Shown: positions 43,604-52,825, counted from the stretch's first letter. The stretch: DNA of 64,000 nucleotides from Hydrogenophaga sp. A37 (GCF_002001205.1 NZ_MUNZ01000128.1:18158-82157); one strand, 5' to 3'. The notes: a model not told the origin generated them from the letters alone. Program-made: numbers and translations.

Positions 43604-44284
43604 TCAGCGCGCCCCAGCCTTCTCCAGCATCGACACCATCGCCGAGTACCCGCGAGCCTTCGCCAGCGACAGCGGCGTCTGGCCGCTGCGATCCGCCAAC
43701 TGCAGGTTCGCCCCCCCATCGATCAATGCCTTCAACGTCGCCTGGTGACGCGCACCCCCATCGCCCAGCACGATGGACTCGATCACGGCGGTCCAGTGCA
43801 GGTTGTTCACATGGTCCAGCGGGGCCCCGGCGGCGATCAATTGCCGCACCACGCCGTCGTGCCCCAGGTGCGCCGCCGCGATCAAGGCAGTGCCGTCGTA
43901 GCGGCTGGTTGTCTGCTTCACGCTCGCACCCAGCTGCAGCAACACCTTCAGCGTGTCCTCGTCGTCGGCCACCGAGGCGATGGTGACAGCGTCGTAGCGG
44001 TCGCTCTCCAGCTGGTTCAGATCGGTGCCGGCCTTCGCAAGCGCGCGGATCACCTCGCGCTGCCGGGCAAAGGTCGCTACGTGCAGTGGCGTGCGCCCGT
44101 GCCCATCGGTCGTGTTCAGCGCCGCGCCCGACGCCACCAGTCGCTGCAACTTGGCGAGGTCGCCCTTGTGCGCTGCCATGTGCAGACCGGTGTAGGCCGC
44201 CGCCTCGGCCGCGCTGGGCGCGACCTGGGCTTGCACGCTGATGCCGCTCAAGGCCAGCGACACGGCCAGCAGCAGCGTTTTCAT
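43604..44284 (-). CDS. exported ankyrin-repeat protein
   Basis: 226 residues from the ATG at 44284, overlapping the stop of the HbpS-like gene. A signal peptide (MKTLLLAVSLALSGISVQAQ) sends it to the periplasm. About five ankyrin units follow, for example YTGLHMAAHKGDLAKLQRLV, GRTPLHVATFARQREVIRAL, GTALIAAAHLGHDGVVRQLI and GQTPLSLAKARGYSAMVSML. Periplasmic ankyrin proteins such as AnkB of Pseudomonas support catalase in oxidative stress. Translational coupling to a heme-binding-type gene and a two-component pair suggests a role in redox defence (inference). Confidence 0.88.
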   Translation of the reverse strand: MKTLLLAVSLALSGISVQAQVAPSAAEAAAYTGLHMAAHKGDLAKLQRLVASGAALNTTDGHGRTPLHVATFARQREVIRALAKAGTDLNQLESDRYDAVTIASVADDEDTLKVLLQLGASVKQTTSRYDGTALIAAAHLGHDGVVRQLIAAGAPLDHVNNLHWTAVIESIVLGDGGARHQATLKALIDGGANLQLADRSGQTPLSLAKARGYSAMVSMLEKAGAR

Positions 44285-44772
44285 TTCAGCAGCTCCGCGA
44301 CCTTGGCAATGCCCGCGTTCGCGCACTGCTCGTCCAGGTGACCACCGGGTGCGCCGCCCACGCCCACAGCGCCAATCACTTCGTTGCCCACCTTCACCGG
44401 CACGCCGCCGCCCAGCACCAGGAAGCCAGGGATGTCCACCAGCGTCGCGGCGCCGGGGTTCTTCTGCAGGTTCTCCAGCATCGCGGTCGTGGTGTTGCGG
44501 GCCGAGGCCGAGGTGTAGGCCTTGCCTTGTGCGGCGCCCACGGTGTGCGGGCCGGCGTTGTCCGCGCGCTGCAGGGCGCGCAGGGTGCCGGCGCGGTCGA
44601 CCACGGCGGCGGTCACGTTGTAGCCGCTGGCGCTGCACGACGCCACGGTGGCGGCAGCGATCTGGTTGGCCAGGTCCAGCGACATGTTTTTCTCGGTGCG
44701 AACAGCCTGCGCGCTGGCGGCGCTGGCAATCAGGGACAGGGCGATGGCGGCGAATTTGACGGCGTGTTTCAT
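44281..44772 (-). CDS. exported GlcG/HbpS-family (heme-binding) protein
   Basis: 163 residues from the ATG at 44772; signal peptide MKHAVKFAAIALSLIASAAS AQA, then the single-domain GlcG/HbpS fold: MSLDLANQIAAATVASCSAS, VTAAVVDRAGTLRALQRADN, SARNTTTAMLENL, GGGVPVKVGNEVIGAVGVGG. HbpS of Streptomyces is an extracellular heme-binding protein that tunes the SenS-SenR two-component system in response to redox stress. Here too a two-component pair lies directly upstream. Gene order RR, then this gene, then the ankyrin gene on the same strand. Confidence 0.88.
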   Translation of the reverse strand: MKHAVKFAAIALSLIASAASAQAVRTEKNMSLDLANQIAAATVASCSASGYNVTAAVVDRAGTLRALQRADNAGPHTVGAAQGKAYTSASARNTTTAMLENLQKNPGAATLVDIPGFLVLGGGVPVKVGNEVIGAVGVGGAPGGHLDEQCANAGIAKVAELLK

Positions 44773-44861
44773 GCGGTTCTCCAGGGAGTTGAACGGTTCG
44801 ATCAACCGTGGGAGAACTGTAGAAATTCGCCGGCGTCACCGCCATTCGGGCGGCTACGTGC

Positions 44862-44887
44862 GGCGCTCCGTAGAACTACGGAGCGCC
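44862..44887. promoter_or_regulatory. perfect 26-bp palindrome, candidate response-regulator operator
   Basis: GGCGCTCCGTAG, AA, CTACGGAGCGCC: a 12-bp perfect inverted repeat with a 2-bp centre. The left half on the minus strand is the last codons and stop (TAG) of the response regulator gene. It is centred about 102 bp upstream of the HbpS-like start. There is no T run after it, so it is a poor terminator; two-fold symmetry with a CGTAG/CTACG core suits a FixJ/NarL-type dimer. Confidence 0.55.
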
Positions 44888-45508
44888 ATTGTCGGCATCG
44901 ACCAGCGCGGCGTAGTGGCGGATCAGTTGCGCTAGCGACTCGGCCTGCAGCTTGGCGAACAGGTTGGCGCGGTGGGTCTCGACCGTGCGCGGCGAGAGAT
45001 CGAGCGCACGTCCGATCTCCTTGTTGGTCAACCCTGCCACGATGAAGCCCAGCACCTCTCGTTCGCGCTCGGACAGCTGCGCGTAGCGCTCACGCGCGGC
45101 ACGGTCGGTCTGGTGGCGCTCGCGCGAGCGCACGTGCTGGCGCACCGCGTTCTGCAGCGCCTCGATCAGCAACTCGTCGTTGACCGGTTTCTCCAGGAAC
45201 TCGGCGGCCCCCGCCTTGAAGGCGCGGCGGCACATGTCTACCGTGCCGTGACCGGTGAGCATGATCACCGGCTGGTCCACGCCCTGCGCCACCAGCGTGT
45301 CCAGCACCGTCAGGCCGCTGATGCCAGGCATGCGCACGTCGAGCACGATGGCGCCGATGGCCCCGCGGTCGAAGCCGTCGAGAAAGGCTTGCGGGTCGCT
45401 CCAGGTCGTGACGCGCAGGCCCACGGTGCCGATCAGCAGGGCGAGGCCCTCGCGAACGGCCGCGTCGTCATCGATCAGGTGGATGGTGGGCGACAGGGTC
45501 GGGCTCAT
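44876..45508 (-). CDS. FixJ/NarL-type response regulator
   Basis: 210 residues. N-terminal receiver (IHLIDDDAAVREGLALLIG with the acidic pocket, phospho-Asp in AIVLDVRMPGISGL, Thr in VIMLTGHGTV, Lys in EFLEKPVNDELL) and C-terminal LuxR-type helix-turn-helix (LSEREREVLGFIVAGLTNKE, LSPRTVETHRANLFAKL). The KP motif and linker resemble FixJ/TodT. The cognate kinase is encoded upstream after a 192-bp gap of tandem repeats. Probably controls the HbpS-ankyrin unit downstream (inference). Confidence 0.94.
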   Translation of the reverse strand: MSPTLSPTIHLIDDDAAVREGLALLIGTVGLRVTTWSDPQAFLDGFDRGAIGAIVLDVRMPGISGLTVLDTLVAQGVDQPVIMLTGHGTVDMCRRAFKAGAAEFLEKPVNDELLIEALQNAVRQHVRSRERHQTDRAARERYAQLSEREREVLGFIVAGLTNKEIGRALDLSPRTVETHRANLFAKLQAESLAQLIRHYAALVDADNGAP

Positions 45509-45523
45509 GCGGCAACCACCGCT

Positions 45524-45704
45524 CTTTGTGCTGCGGTGCGAGCTGGCTTGGGGCGGCCCGGCGAGGCGCTCACTGGACTGCCCTCCGTGCTGCGCACTGC
45601 GGGGCTGAGCGCCTTCGGAACGGCCGGGCGGCGCTCACTGGAGTACCTTCGCACTGCGGGCTTCGGTGCGAGCTTGCTTGGGAACGGCCCTGCGCGGCGC
45701 TCAT
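45524..45704. repeat. three tandem degenerate copies of repeat family A
   Basis: Copies at about 45524-45572, 45573-45638 and 45639-45704. Each has a GTGCGAGCTGGCTTGGGGCG-type or GCACTGCGGG-type core and ends in GGCGCTCA. They fill the gap between the kinase and regulator genes; the last copy supplies the TGA stop of the kinase. A fourth copy lies inside the MFS gene at 23268-23332. Confidence 0.8.
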
Positions 45705-47182
45705 CTGTGTTTCTCCGCCAGCGGCAGGCGCAGGCTGAACACCGCGCCGCCCTCGGGCCGGTTGGCGGCGCTGAGCGAGCCGCCCATGCCGCCGGCGAGG
45801 GTTTCGCATAGCGAGAGGCCCAGGCCGAGGCCGCCTTCTCGGGTGGAAAAGAAGGGCTCGAACAAGCGCGGCAGCACCTCTGCCGGTATGCCGGGCCCGC
45901 TGTCGGCCACGCGCAGTTCGCCTTGTCCTTCGGTCTGCGACACGGTGAGCAAGAGCTGGCGCGCCAAGGGCTTCACCGCTTCCAGCGATTGCAGGGCATT
46001 CATCAGCAGGTTGTGCACGATCTGGTCCAGCGCCACCGGGTCGGCCGCCACCGTCACCGCGCTGGTCGCCTGCCATTGCGGCACGACGCCGCGGCGCTCG
46101 CACTCGGGCTCCAGCAGGTACAGCGCCCGGCGCACGGCATCGGACAGGTCCACGGCGAGCACGCCGCCGCGCGTGTCTGGCCGCTCGACGGCGCGCCTCA
46201 GTCGACCCACCACCTCGGCGGCGCGCCGGGCCTGCGCGGCGGCCTGTGCCATGGCGGTGCGTGCGGTGTCCAGCTCGGGCGGGTCGTCGCCCAGCAGTCG
46301 CTGCGCGGCCTGGGTGTTGGCCAGCACGGCGGTGAGCGGCTGGTTGAGTTCGTGCGCCATGCCGGCGGCCAGCTCGCCCAGGGTGTTCAGCCGTGCCACC
46401 TGGCCGAGCCGCAACAGTTCTTCAGCGCGGCGCCGCGCCATCCGCTGGCGCTGCCACTGGGCCAGGGCCGCGAGCACCAGTGCCACTGCGAGCGACCATG
46501 CCAGCATGCGGCCCCAGGGCAGTTCGCTCCAGCCCATGTGCCGCGTGGCGACCACATCAAAAGGCTGGCTCTCGGCGGCCAGGTGTTTGTGGAATTCAAA
46601 GCGCCAGCCGCCGGGGTTCGCCTGCGCGGTCGTGTCGCCCGCCTGCAGCTCGACCGTCTGGCCGTCGTGTTCCAGTGCGACGCGCACCGGGCTGCTGGCG
46701 GGCTTCATGGGCCAATCGGCCCAGGGCACCATGCCGCGCAGGTCGATGGTGAGGGCGAAGGCCGTGGGGTCGGCGGCGAGCACCAGCCGGTAGCGGCCGC
46801 TGGCCAGGTCCACCGCCGCGAGCGCGGCGCGCCGGCGGGTCCGCGAGTCGGCTTCGGCGGCGCTCAGTGCCGCATCGGGCCAGGCGGCGTTGCGGTCGCG
46901 GCGCTGCACCGCGAGGATGTGCGGGTAGAGCGCAGGCAGGCGCTGTTCGGGCGGTGTGGCACCGGGCGATTCAGGCCCGGGCTGCAGCAGAGCCAGGGTG
47001 GCAAGGATGGCGTCGTGCTGCACCACCTGCTGGCTCAACAGCCGGTGCACGATGCGGGCGTCGGTTTCGAACAGGGCGCGCTGCTCGTCGATGGCCTGCC
47101 GCGCAAGCACCACGGCGCCAGCCAGCGAGGCCACCGCCCCGACCATCCACCACCACCGCGTGCCCGAACCCGTGTTGCGCAT
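45701..47182 (-). CDS. membrane sensor histidine kinase (FixL/DctB-like kinase core)
   Basis: 493 residues from the ATG at 47182 (one more start 7 codons upstream). Two membrane segments (about residues 13-28 and 220-240) bracket a periplasmic sensor domain with no recognisable ligand motif. HisKA follows with H-box GELAAGMAHELNQPLTAVLA, then HATPase with N-box LDQIVHNLLMNALQSLEAV, G1 VADSGPGIP and G2 GGLGLGLSLCETLA. Partner of the FixJ-type regulator. Stimulus unknown; the neighbouring HbpS-like protein may be an accessory sensor. Confidence 0.92.
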   Translation of the reverse strand: MRNTGSGTRWWWMVGAVASLAGAVVLARQAIDEQRALFETDARIVHRLLSQQVVQHDAILATLALLQPGPESPGATPPEQRLPALYPHILAVQRRDRNAAWPDAALSAAEADSRTRRRAALAAVDLASGRYRLVLAADPTAFALTIDLRGMVPWADWPMKPASSPVRVALEHDGQTVELQAGDTTAQANPGGWRFEFHKHLAAESQPFDVVATRHMGWSELPWGRMLAWSLAVALVLAALAQWQRQRMARRRAEELLRLGQVARLNTLGELAAGMAHELNQPLTAVLANTQAAQRLLGDDPPELDTARTAMAQAAAQARRAAEVVGRLRRAVERPDTRGGVLAVDLSDAVRRALYLLEPECERRGVVPQWQATSAVTVAADPVALDQIVHNLLMNALQSLEAVKPLARQLLLTVSQTEGQGELRVADSGPGIPAEVLPRLFEPFFSTREGGLGLGLSLCETLAGGMGGSLSAANRPEGGAVFSLRLPLAEKHR

Positions 47183-47249
47183 GCGGCGGATTCTGGCACG
47201 CACGCCGGATCAGAGCCTTCAGCGACCGCCGCGAAGGGCCGCCCCGAGC

Positions 47250-47302
47250 AAGGTCAGCCCCCCTAGGGGGGCAGCGAACCACACAAAGTGGGGAGCGTGG
47301 GG
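47250..47302. repeat. dispersed repeat, family C, 3' of glgP
   Basis: AGCCCCCCTAGGGGGGCAGC followed by GAACCACACAAAGTGGGGAG and CGTGGGGGTTC. The C-run/G-run can form a hairpin. It lies between the kinase and the end of glgP and may help end the glg transcript. Confidence 0.65.
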
Positions 47303-47304
47303 GT

Positions 47305-49782
47305 TCAATTGAACAGCGGCTTCACGTTCCAGATCTCGTCGGCGTATTCGCGGATGGTGCGGTCGGACGAAAAAGCGCCCATGCCGGCCACGTTCATGAT
47401 CGCGTGGTGGGCCCACTCGCTGGGGCGGCGGTAGAGCTCGTCGACCTTCTGCTGGGTCGCGATGTAGTCGGCGTAGTCGGCCAGCAGCAGGTAGTAGTCC
47501 GATTCGAGCAGCGTGCGCGTGATGTCGTGGAAGCGGTTGGGCTGCTCGGGGCTGAAGGCGCCCTCGGCGATGCGGTCGATGGCGGTCTTCAGGTCGTAGT
47601 TGTGGTCGTAGAAACGGCGTGGGTTGTAGCCGCTGGCGCGCAGGGCGGCGACCTGCTCGGTGCGGTTGCCGAAGATGAAGATGTGATCGAGTCCGACGTT
47701 TTCGGCGATCTCGATGTTGGCGCCGTCCCAGGTGCCGATGGTCAGCGCACCGTTGAGCGCGAACTTCATGTTGCCGGTGCCCGAGGCCTCGGTGCCGGCG
47801 GTGGAGATCTGCTCGGACAGATCGGCCGCCGGGATGATCACCTCGGCCAGCGACACGCGGTAGTTCGGCATGAACACCACCTTGAGCTTGTCGCCGATGC
47901 GCTTGTCGTTGTTGACCACGCGCGCCACGTCGTTGATCAGCTTGATCACCAGCTTGGCCATGTAGTAGGCCGATGCCGCCTTGCCGCCGAAGATCACGGT
48001 GCGCGGCACCCAGTTGGCGTTGGGGCGGGCCAGGATCTGGTGGTAACGCGTGACCACGTGCAGCACGTTGAGCAACTGGCGCTTGTACTCGTGCATGCGC
48101 TTGATCTGCACGTCGAACAGGCTTTCGGGGTTGACCACGATGCCGGTCTCTTTGACGATGCGTTCGGCCAGGCGCTGCTTGTTCTGGGCCTTGGCCAGGC
48201 GAAACGCGCTCTGGAACTCGGTGTCGTCGGCCAGCTCGCGCAGTTGCGCCAACTCGTCGAGGTGGCGGCGCCAGGTGCTGCCGATGCGCGCGTCGATCAG
48301 CGCCGACAGCGGCCGGTTGGCCTGCGAAAGCCAGCGGCGCGGCGTGATGCCGTTGGTCTTGTTGTTGAAGCGCTCGGGCCAGATGCGGGCGAAGTCGGCA
48401 AAGATGGTTTCCACCATCAGCTGGCTGTGCAGCGCCGAGACGCCGTTGATCTTGTGGCTGGCCAGCACCGAGAGGTAGGCCATGCGCACGCGGCGCTGGC
48501 CGCTTTCGTCGATCAGCGAGATGCGGCGCAGCAGCTCGTTTTCGCCCGGAAAGCGGTCGTGCACCTCGGCCAGGAAACGCGCGTTCAGGTCGTAGATGAT
48601 GCGCAGGTGGCGCGGCAGCAGGCGGCCCATCAGCTCCACCGGCCAGGTCTCCAGCGCCTCGCTCATCAGCGTGTGGTTGGTGTAGCTGAAGATGCGCTGG
48701 CACAGGTCCCAGGCGGTGTCCCACTCCATGTGGTGCTCGTCCACCAGGATGCGCATCAGCTCGGGCACGGCGAGCGCCGGGTGCGTGTCGTTGAGGTGGA
48801 TGGCCACCTTGTCGGCCAGCTGGTCGAAGCTGCCGTGCGTCTTGAGGTAGCGGCGCACGATGTCCTGCAGCGAGGCGCTGACGAAGAAGTACTCCTGGCG
48901 CAGGCGCAGCTCTTTGCCGTGCTCGGTGCTGTCGTCGGGGTAGAGCACGCGCGAGACGTTTTCGGATTCGTTCTTGGCCTCGACGGCGCGCATGTAGTCG
49001 CCCTTGTTGAAGGCGTCGAGGTTGATGCCGCTGGAGGCGCGCGCGGTCCACAGGCGCAGCGTGGCGACGCTGCTGAGCTCGTGGCCGGGCACGCCGCTGT
49101 CGTAGGCGGTGGCGATGACGTCGTCGGTGTCGACCCAGCGCACGTGGTCACCTTCCTGCAGCAGCCGGCCGCCGAACTGCACGGGATAGCTGAACTCGGG
49201 GCGCATGAATTCCCAGGGGTTGCCGTTGACCAGCCAGTAGTCGGGCTCTTCGACCTGTCGCCCATCGACGATGCGCTGCGCGAACATGCCGAAGTCGTAG
49301 CGGATGCCGTAGCCCATGCCGGGCAGGCCCACCGTGGCCATGGAGTCGAGGAAGCAGGCCGCCAGGCGACCCAGGCCACCGTTGCCCAGGCCGGCGTCGG
49401 TCTCCAGGTCGATCAGCGCGTCAAAGTCGGCACCCAGCTGCGTGCAGGCGGTTTTGGCGTCGTCGTAGATGCCGACCGCGAGCAGGGCGTTGGTGAGGGC
49501 GCGGCCGGTGAGGAACTCCATCGAGAGGTAGTACACGCGCTTGGCGTCGCTGTCCTGCGACACGGCCAGGGTCTCGCGCCAGCGGTGCATGGTGCGGTCG
49601 CGCACGGCGTGGAACAGGGCGAACAGCCAGTCGCGCCGTGTGGCCGAGCGCAGGTCTTTTCCCACCGCGTAGACCAGCCGGTTGGCGATGGACTTGCGCA
49701 GCGCGTCGACCGTGTTGTCCAGGTGGTCGTATTCGAACGGTGCGGTGGTGGTGCCGACGGTGGGGATCAGGGGGGTGTTCAT
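47305..49782 (-). CDS. glgP: glycogen/maltodextrin phosphorylase
   Basis: 825 residues. PLP enzyme that releases glucose-1-phosphate from alpha-1,4-glucan ends. Conserved parts: DAGLGNGGLGRLAACFLDSM (substrate channel), YGIRYDFGMFAQRI, VAIHLNDTHPALAVPELMRI, and the PLP-lysine region TEASGTGNMKFALNGALTIG. Length is normal for the GlgP/MalP family. Last gene of the glycogen cluster; starts 36 bp after glgA. Confidence 0.97.
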   Translation of the reverse strand: MNTPLIPTVGTTTAPFEYDHLDNTVDALRKSIANRLVYAVGKDLRSATRRDWLFALFHAVRDRTMHRWRETLAVSQDSDAKRVYYLSMEFLTGRALTNALLAVGIYDDAKTACTQLGADFDALIDLETDAGLGNGGLGRLAACFLDSMATVGLPGMGYGIRYDFGMFAQRIVDGRQVEEPDYWLVNGNPWEFMRPEFSYPVQFGGRLLQEGDHVRWVDTDDVIATAYDSGVPGHELSSVATLRLWTARASSGINLDAFNKGDYMRAVEAKNESENVSRVLYPDDSTEHGKELRLRQEYFFVSASLQDIVRRYLKTHGSFDQLADKVAIHLNDTHPALAVPELMRILVDEHHMEWDTAWDLCQRIFSYTNHTLMSEALETWPVELMGRLLPRHLRIIYDLNARFLAEVHDRFPGENELLRRISLIDESGQRRVRMAYLSVLASHKINGVSALHSQLMVETIFADFARIWPERFNNKTNGITPRRWLSQANRPLSALIDARIGSTWRRHLDELAQLRELADDTEFQSAFRLAKAQNKQRLAERIVKETGIVVNPESLFDVQIKRMHEYKRQLLNVLHVVTRYHQILARPNANWVPRTVIFGGKAASAYYMAKLVIKLINDVARVVNNDKRIGDKLKVVFMPNYRVSLAEVIIPAADLSEQISTAGTEASGTGNMKFALNGALTIGTWDGANIEIAENVGLDHIFIFGNRTEQVAALRASGYNPRRFYDHNYDLKTAIDRIAEGAFSPEQPNRFHDITRTLLESDYYLLLADYADYIATQQKVDELYRRPSEWAHHAIMNVAGMGAFSSDRTIREYADEIWNVKPLFN

Positions 49783-49818
49783 GGGCTCGGTTCGAAAGCG
49801 GTGAGAGGGTGGCCGGCT

Positions 49819-51351
49819 TCAAGCAGAAGCCGTGCCAGTGGCGTCGGCGCGGGCCTGCTGGTAGACCCGCAGGGTGTCGGAGGCGGCGCGCGCCCAGTCG
49901 AAGCGCAGCGCCATGGCGTGGCGCTGTACCGCCTGCCAGTCGGCCGGGCGGCGGCGCAGCGCGAAGGCGCGGCGCAGGGCGGACAACAGGCTCTCGGTGT
50001 CGAGACTGCGGAACACGAAGCCGCTGGCGCTGCCGTCGTCGAGGTTTTCAAGGCTGCAGTCGACCACCGTGTCGGCCAGCCCGCCCACCGCGCGCACCAG
50101 AGGGAGCGTGCCGTAGCGCAGGCCGTAGAGCTGGGTCAGGCCGCAAGGTTCGAAGCGCGAGGGCACGAGGATCACGTCGCCGCCGGCGATCACACCGTGG
50201 GCCAGCGACTCGTCGTAGCCGATGTGAATCGCCACCTGACCGGGGTGGCGCTGGGCCGCGTGCTGCAGGGCCTGCTCGATCAGCGGGTCGCCCGCGCCGA
50301 GCACGGCGAGCTGGCCACCGCGCTGCACCATCTCGTCGATCACGCCGGGCAGCAGGTGCAGGCCCTTTTGTTCGGTGAGGCGGCTGACGACGACGAACAT
50401 CAGCCCGTCGGGCCGCTCCTGCAGGCCCATGCGCTGCTGCAACCGCGCCTTGGCCTCGGCCTTGCCCTGCAGGCGGTCGGCGTCGAAGCCGGGCGACACG
50501 AGCGGATCGGTCGCCGGGTTCCACACGGCGTCGTCCACGCCGTTCAGGATGCCGTGCAGCACCGGGCGGCGGTGGCGCAGCAGGCCGTCAAGCCCGCAGC
50601 CCTGCTCTTCGCCCGTGATCTCGCGCGCGTAGCTCGGGCTCACGGTGGTGATGGCGTCGCTGTACCGCAGGCCTGCTTTCATGAACGAGACCTGGCCATG
50701 GAACTCCAGCCCCTCCAGGTGAAACAGCGCGTCGGGCAGGCCCAGGCGGGCGCAAACCTCGGGCGGGAACACGCCCTGGTAGGCCAGGTTGTGCACGGTG
50801 AACACGGTGGCGGGGCGGCGGTGGCCCGCGGACACCAGCCGGTTCAGGTAGGCGAAGGCCAGACCGGTGTGCCAGTCGTGGCCGTGCACCACATCGGGTT
50901 GCCAGGCCGGGTCCAGACCGGTGCCCAGCAGCGCCGCCGCCCAGCCCAGCCAGGCGAACTGGTCGGCGGCGTCGGCCCAGGGCTTGCCGCTGGCGTCTTG
51001 GTACGGGTTGCCGGGACGGTCGAACAGACCGGGTGCGTGCAGCAGCCACACGGCCTGTCCGCTGGCCTCGATGCGACCGCACTGCAGCCAGGGCGACGGC
51101 CCCGGCGTCGGGCGCGGTGCCGGACCCAGCCCCGCAGGCAGACCCATGCTGCCACCCGCCGGCACCAGCAGGCTCGGCCCCTCGGGCGTGACACCGGCCA
51201 CGATGGACGGGAATGCGGGCAGCAGCAGGCGCACGTCAGCGCCCTGCGCCGAGAGGGCCGGCGGCAAGCCCGCGCTGACGTCGGCCAGCCCCCCGGTTTT
51301 CAGCAGCGGATAGACCTCGGAACAGACGTAAAGGACTTTGGGGGAGTTCAT
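49819..51351 (-). CDS. glgA: glycogen synthase (ADP-glucose type)
   Basis: 510 residues from the ATG at 51351. GT5 family: KVLYVCSEVYPLLKTGGLAD contains the KTGGL ADP-glucose-binding loop; DVVHGHDWHTGLAF, TVHNLAYQGVFP, ITTVSPSYAREI and the C-terminal VPSRFEPCGLTQLYGLRYGT with the catalytic Glu pair. Adds glucosyl units to growing glycogen. Separated from glgC by about 150 bp holding a dispersed repeat, so it may be partly uncoupled. Confidence 0.97.
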   Translation of the reverse strand: MNSPKVLYVCSEVYPLLKTGGLADVSAGLPPALSAQGADVRLLLPAFPSIVAGVTPEGPSLLVPAGGSMGLPAGLGPAPRPTPGPSPWLQCGRIEASGQAVWLLHAPGLFDRPGNPYQDASGKPWADAADQFAWLGWAAALLGTGLDPAWQPDVVHGHDWHTGLAFAYLNRLVSAGHRRPATVFTVHNLAYQGVFPPEVCARLGLPDALFHLEGLEFHGQVSFMKAGLRYSDAITTVSPSYAREITGEEQGCGLDGLLRHRRPVLHGILNGVDDAVWNPATDPLVSPGFDADRLQGKAEAKARLQQRMGLQERPDGLMFVVVSRLTEQKGLHLLPGVIDEMVQRGGQLAVLGAGDPLIEQALQHAAQRHPGQVAIHIGYDESLAHGVIAGGDVILVPSRFEPCGLTQLYGLRYGTLPLVRAVGGLADTVVDCSLENLDDGSASGFVFRSLDTESLLSALRRAFALRRRPADWQAVQRHAMALRFDWARAASDTLRVYQQARADATGTASA

Positions 51352-51400
51352 GCAGAGACCCATACAGAGCGAAAGTCAGAACGCAGGCGAGAGGATGTTC

Positions 51401-51485
51401 ACCCAGCACACCGCGGAGCCGGCTTTGCCGGGCCGCCAGTGTGGCCCCCCTTCCAGGGGGGTGACGCCGAAGGTGGCGCTGGGGG
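51401..51485. repeat. dispersed repeat, family B, between glgC and glgA
   Basis: CGCGGAGCCGGCTTTGCCGG, GGCCCCCCTTCCAGGGGGG, GACGCCGAAGGTGGCGC. It lies within the glycogen operon and could lower read-through from glgC into glgA. Confidence 0.65.
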
Positions 51486-51498
51486 TATCGGTATCAAG

Positions 51499-52761
51499 TT
51501 ACTCCAACGCCATGAGCATGGCTTTTGTCACCAGCACCACCCCGCTGTCGGTGCGGTAGAAGCGGCGCGCATCTTCGGCCGCGTCGTAACCGATCTGCAT
51601 GCCTTCGGGGATCACGCAGCCGTTGTCGATCACCACCTTGCGCAGCTTGCAGTGCCGGCCCACGTCCACCTCGGGCAGCAGCACGGCCTCATCGACCTGG
51701 GCAAACGAGTGGATGTAGACCTTGGAGAACAGCACCGAGCGGTTCACCGAGCCGCCCGAGATGATGCAACCGCCCGAAACCAGCGAGTCCACCGCCATGC
51801 CACGGCGTCCGTCGTCGTTGAACACGAACTTGGCCGGTGGAAGCTGTTCCTGGTAGGTCCAGATCGGCCAGTCGCGGTCGTACATGTCGAGCTCGGGGGT
51901 GGTGCCGGTGAGGTCGAGGTTGGCGGCCCAGTAGGCGTCCACCGTGCCCACGTCGCGCCAGTAGGCCGGCGCCTCGGGCGAGCTCTTCACGCAGGACATG
52001 CCGAAAGGGTGGGCCACGGCCTGGCCCTCCGCCACCATGGCGGGAATCACGTCCTTGCCGAAGTCGCGGCTGGAGCCGGACGTGGCCGCGTCCTTTTCCA
52101 GCGCGGCAAACAGGTGCTGGGCGTCGAACACGTAGATGCCCATGCTGGCCAGCGACACGCCGGGCTTGCCGGGCATGGCCGGCGGGTGTTCGGGTTTTTC
52201 CAGGAAGTGGGTGATTTGGCGGTGGCCATCGATGGCCATCACGCCGAAGGCACTGGCCTCTTCGATGGGCACCTCGATGCAGGCCACGGTGCACTTCTTG
52301 CCCTGGGCTACGTGGTCGGCGATCAGCTCGGCGTAGTCCATCTTGTAGATGTGGTCGCCTGCCAGGACCAGGATGTATTCCGGCTTGTGCGCGCGCAGGA
52401 TGTCCAGGTTCTGGTAGACCGCGTCGGCCGTGCCCAGGTACCAGCTCTCGTCGTCCATGCGCTGTTGCGCCGGGAGCAGGTCGATGAACTCGTTGAATTC
52501 GTTGCGCAGAAAGCTCCAGCCGCGCTGCAGGTGGCGCAGCAGGCTGTGCGACTTGTATTGGGTGAGCACGCCGATGCGGCGCACACCTGAGTTCAGGCAG
52601 TTCGAGAGCGCGAAATCAACGATGCGGAACTTGCCGCCGAAGTACACCGCCGGCTTGGTGCGGCGGTCGGTCAAGGCCTTCAGGCGCGAGCCGCGCCCGC
52701 CCGCGAGCACCAGACCGATGGTCTTGCGGGCCAGGTGTTGGGGGGTGTTCTTGTGTTCCAT
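51499..52761 (-). CDS. glgC: glucose-1-phosphate adenylyltransferase
   Basis: 420 residues from the ATG at 52761 with CAGGAG upstream. Makes ADP-glucose, the committed step to glycogen. N-terminal nucleotidyltransferase: [64 protein letters not shown]; substrate site VEKP-type [10 protein letters not shown]-terminal left-handed beta-helix ([20 protein letters not shown]). Effector-responsive enzymes of this family are activated by fructose-1,6-bisphosphate in proteobacteria. Confidence 0.98.
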   Translation of the reverse strand: MEHKNTPQHLARKTIGLVLAGGRGSRLKALTDRRTKPAVYFGGKFRIVDFALSNCLNSGVRRIGVLTQYKSHSLLRHLQRGWSFLRNEFNEFIDLLPAQQRMDDESWYLGTADAVYQNLDILRAHKPEYILVLAGDHIYKMDYAELIADHVAQGKKCTVACIEVPIEEASAFGVMAIDGHRQITHFLEKPEHPPAMPGKPGVSLASMGIYVFDAQHLFAALEKDAATSGSSRDFGKDVIPAMVAEGQAVAHPFGMSCVKSSPEAPAYWRDVGTVDAYWAANLDLTGTTPELDMYDRDWPIWTYQEQLPPAKFVFNDDGRRGMAVDSLVSGGCIISGGSVNRSVLFSKVYIHSFAQVDEAVLLPEVDVGRHCKLRKVVIDNGCVIPEGMQIGYDAAEDARRFYRTDSGVVLVTKAMLMALE

Positions 52762-52825
52762 GTCTGTCTCCTGTTGTGATGAAAGGCGGGGGGAAGGGAA
52801 AACCGGAGCGCGGCGCAGGGAGGGC

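Noticed and set aside
43604..44845. A 413-codon minus-strand frame fusing another segment to the ankyrin protein
   Set aside because: The first 187 codons lie over the HbpS-like gene in another frame; the signal peptide at 44284 marks the real start.
45524..45704. Possible CRISPR-like array
   Set aside because: Only three units, directly adjoining and strongly diverged, with no unique spacers and no cas genes.
46867..52590. A 1907-codon open frame on the plus strand
   Set aside because: It runs antisense through glgP, glgA, glgC and the kinase. Very high third-position G+C leaves few stops in the opposite frame; its translation is low-complexity and matches nothing I know.
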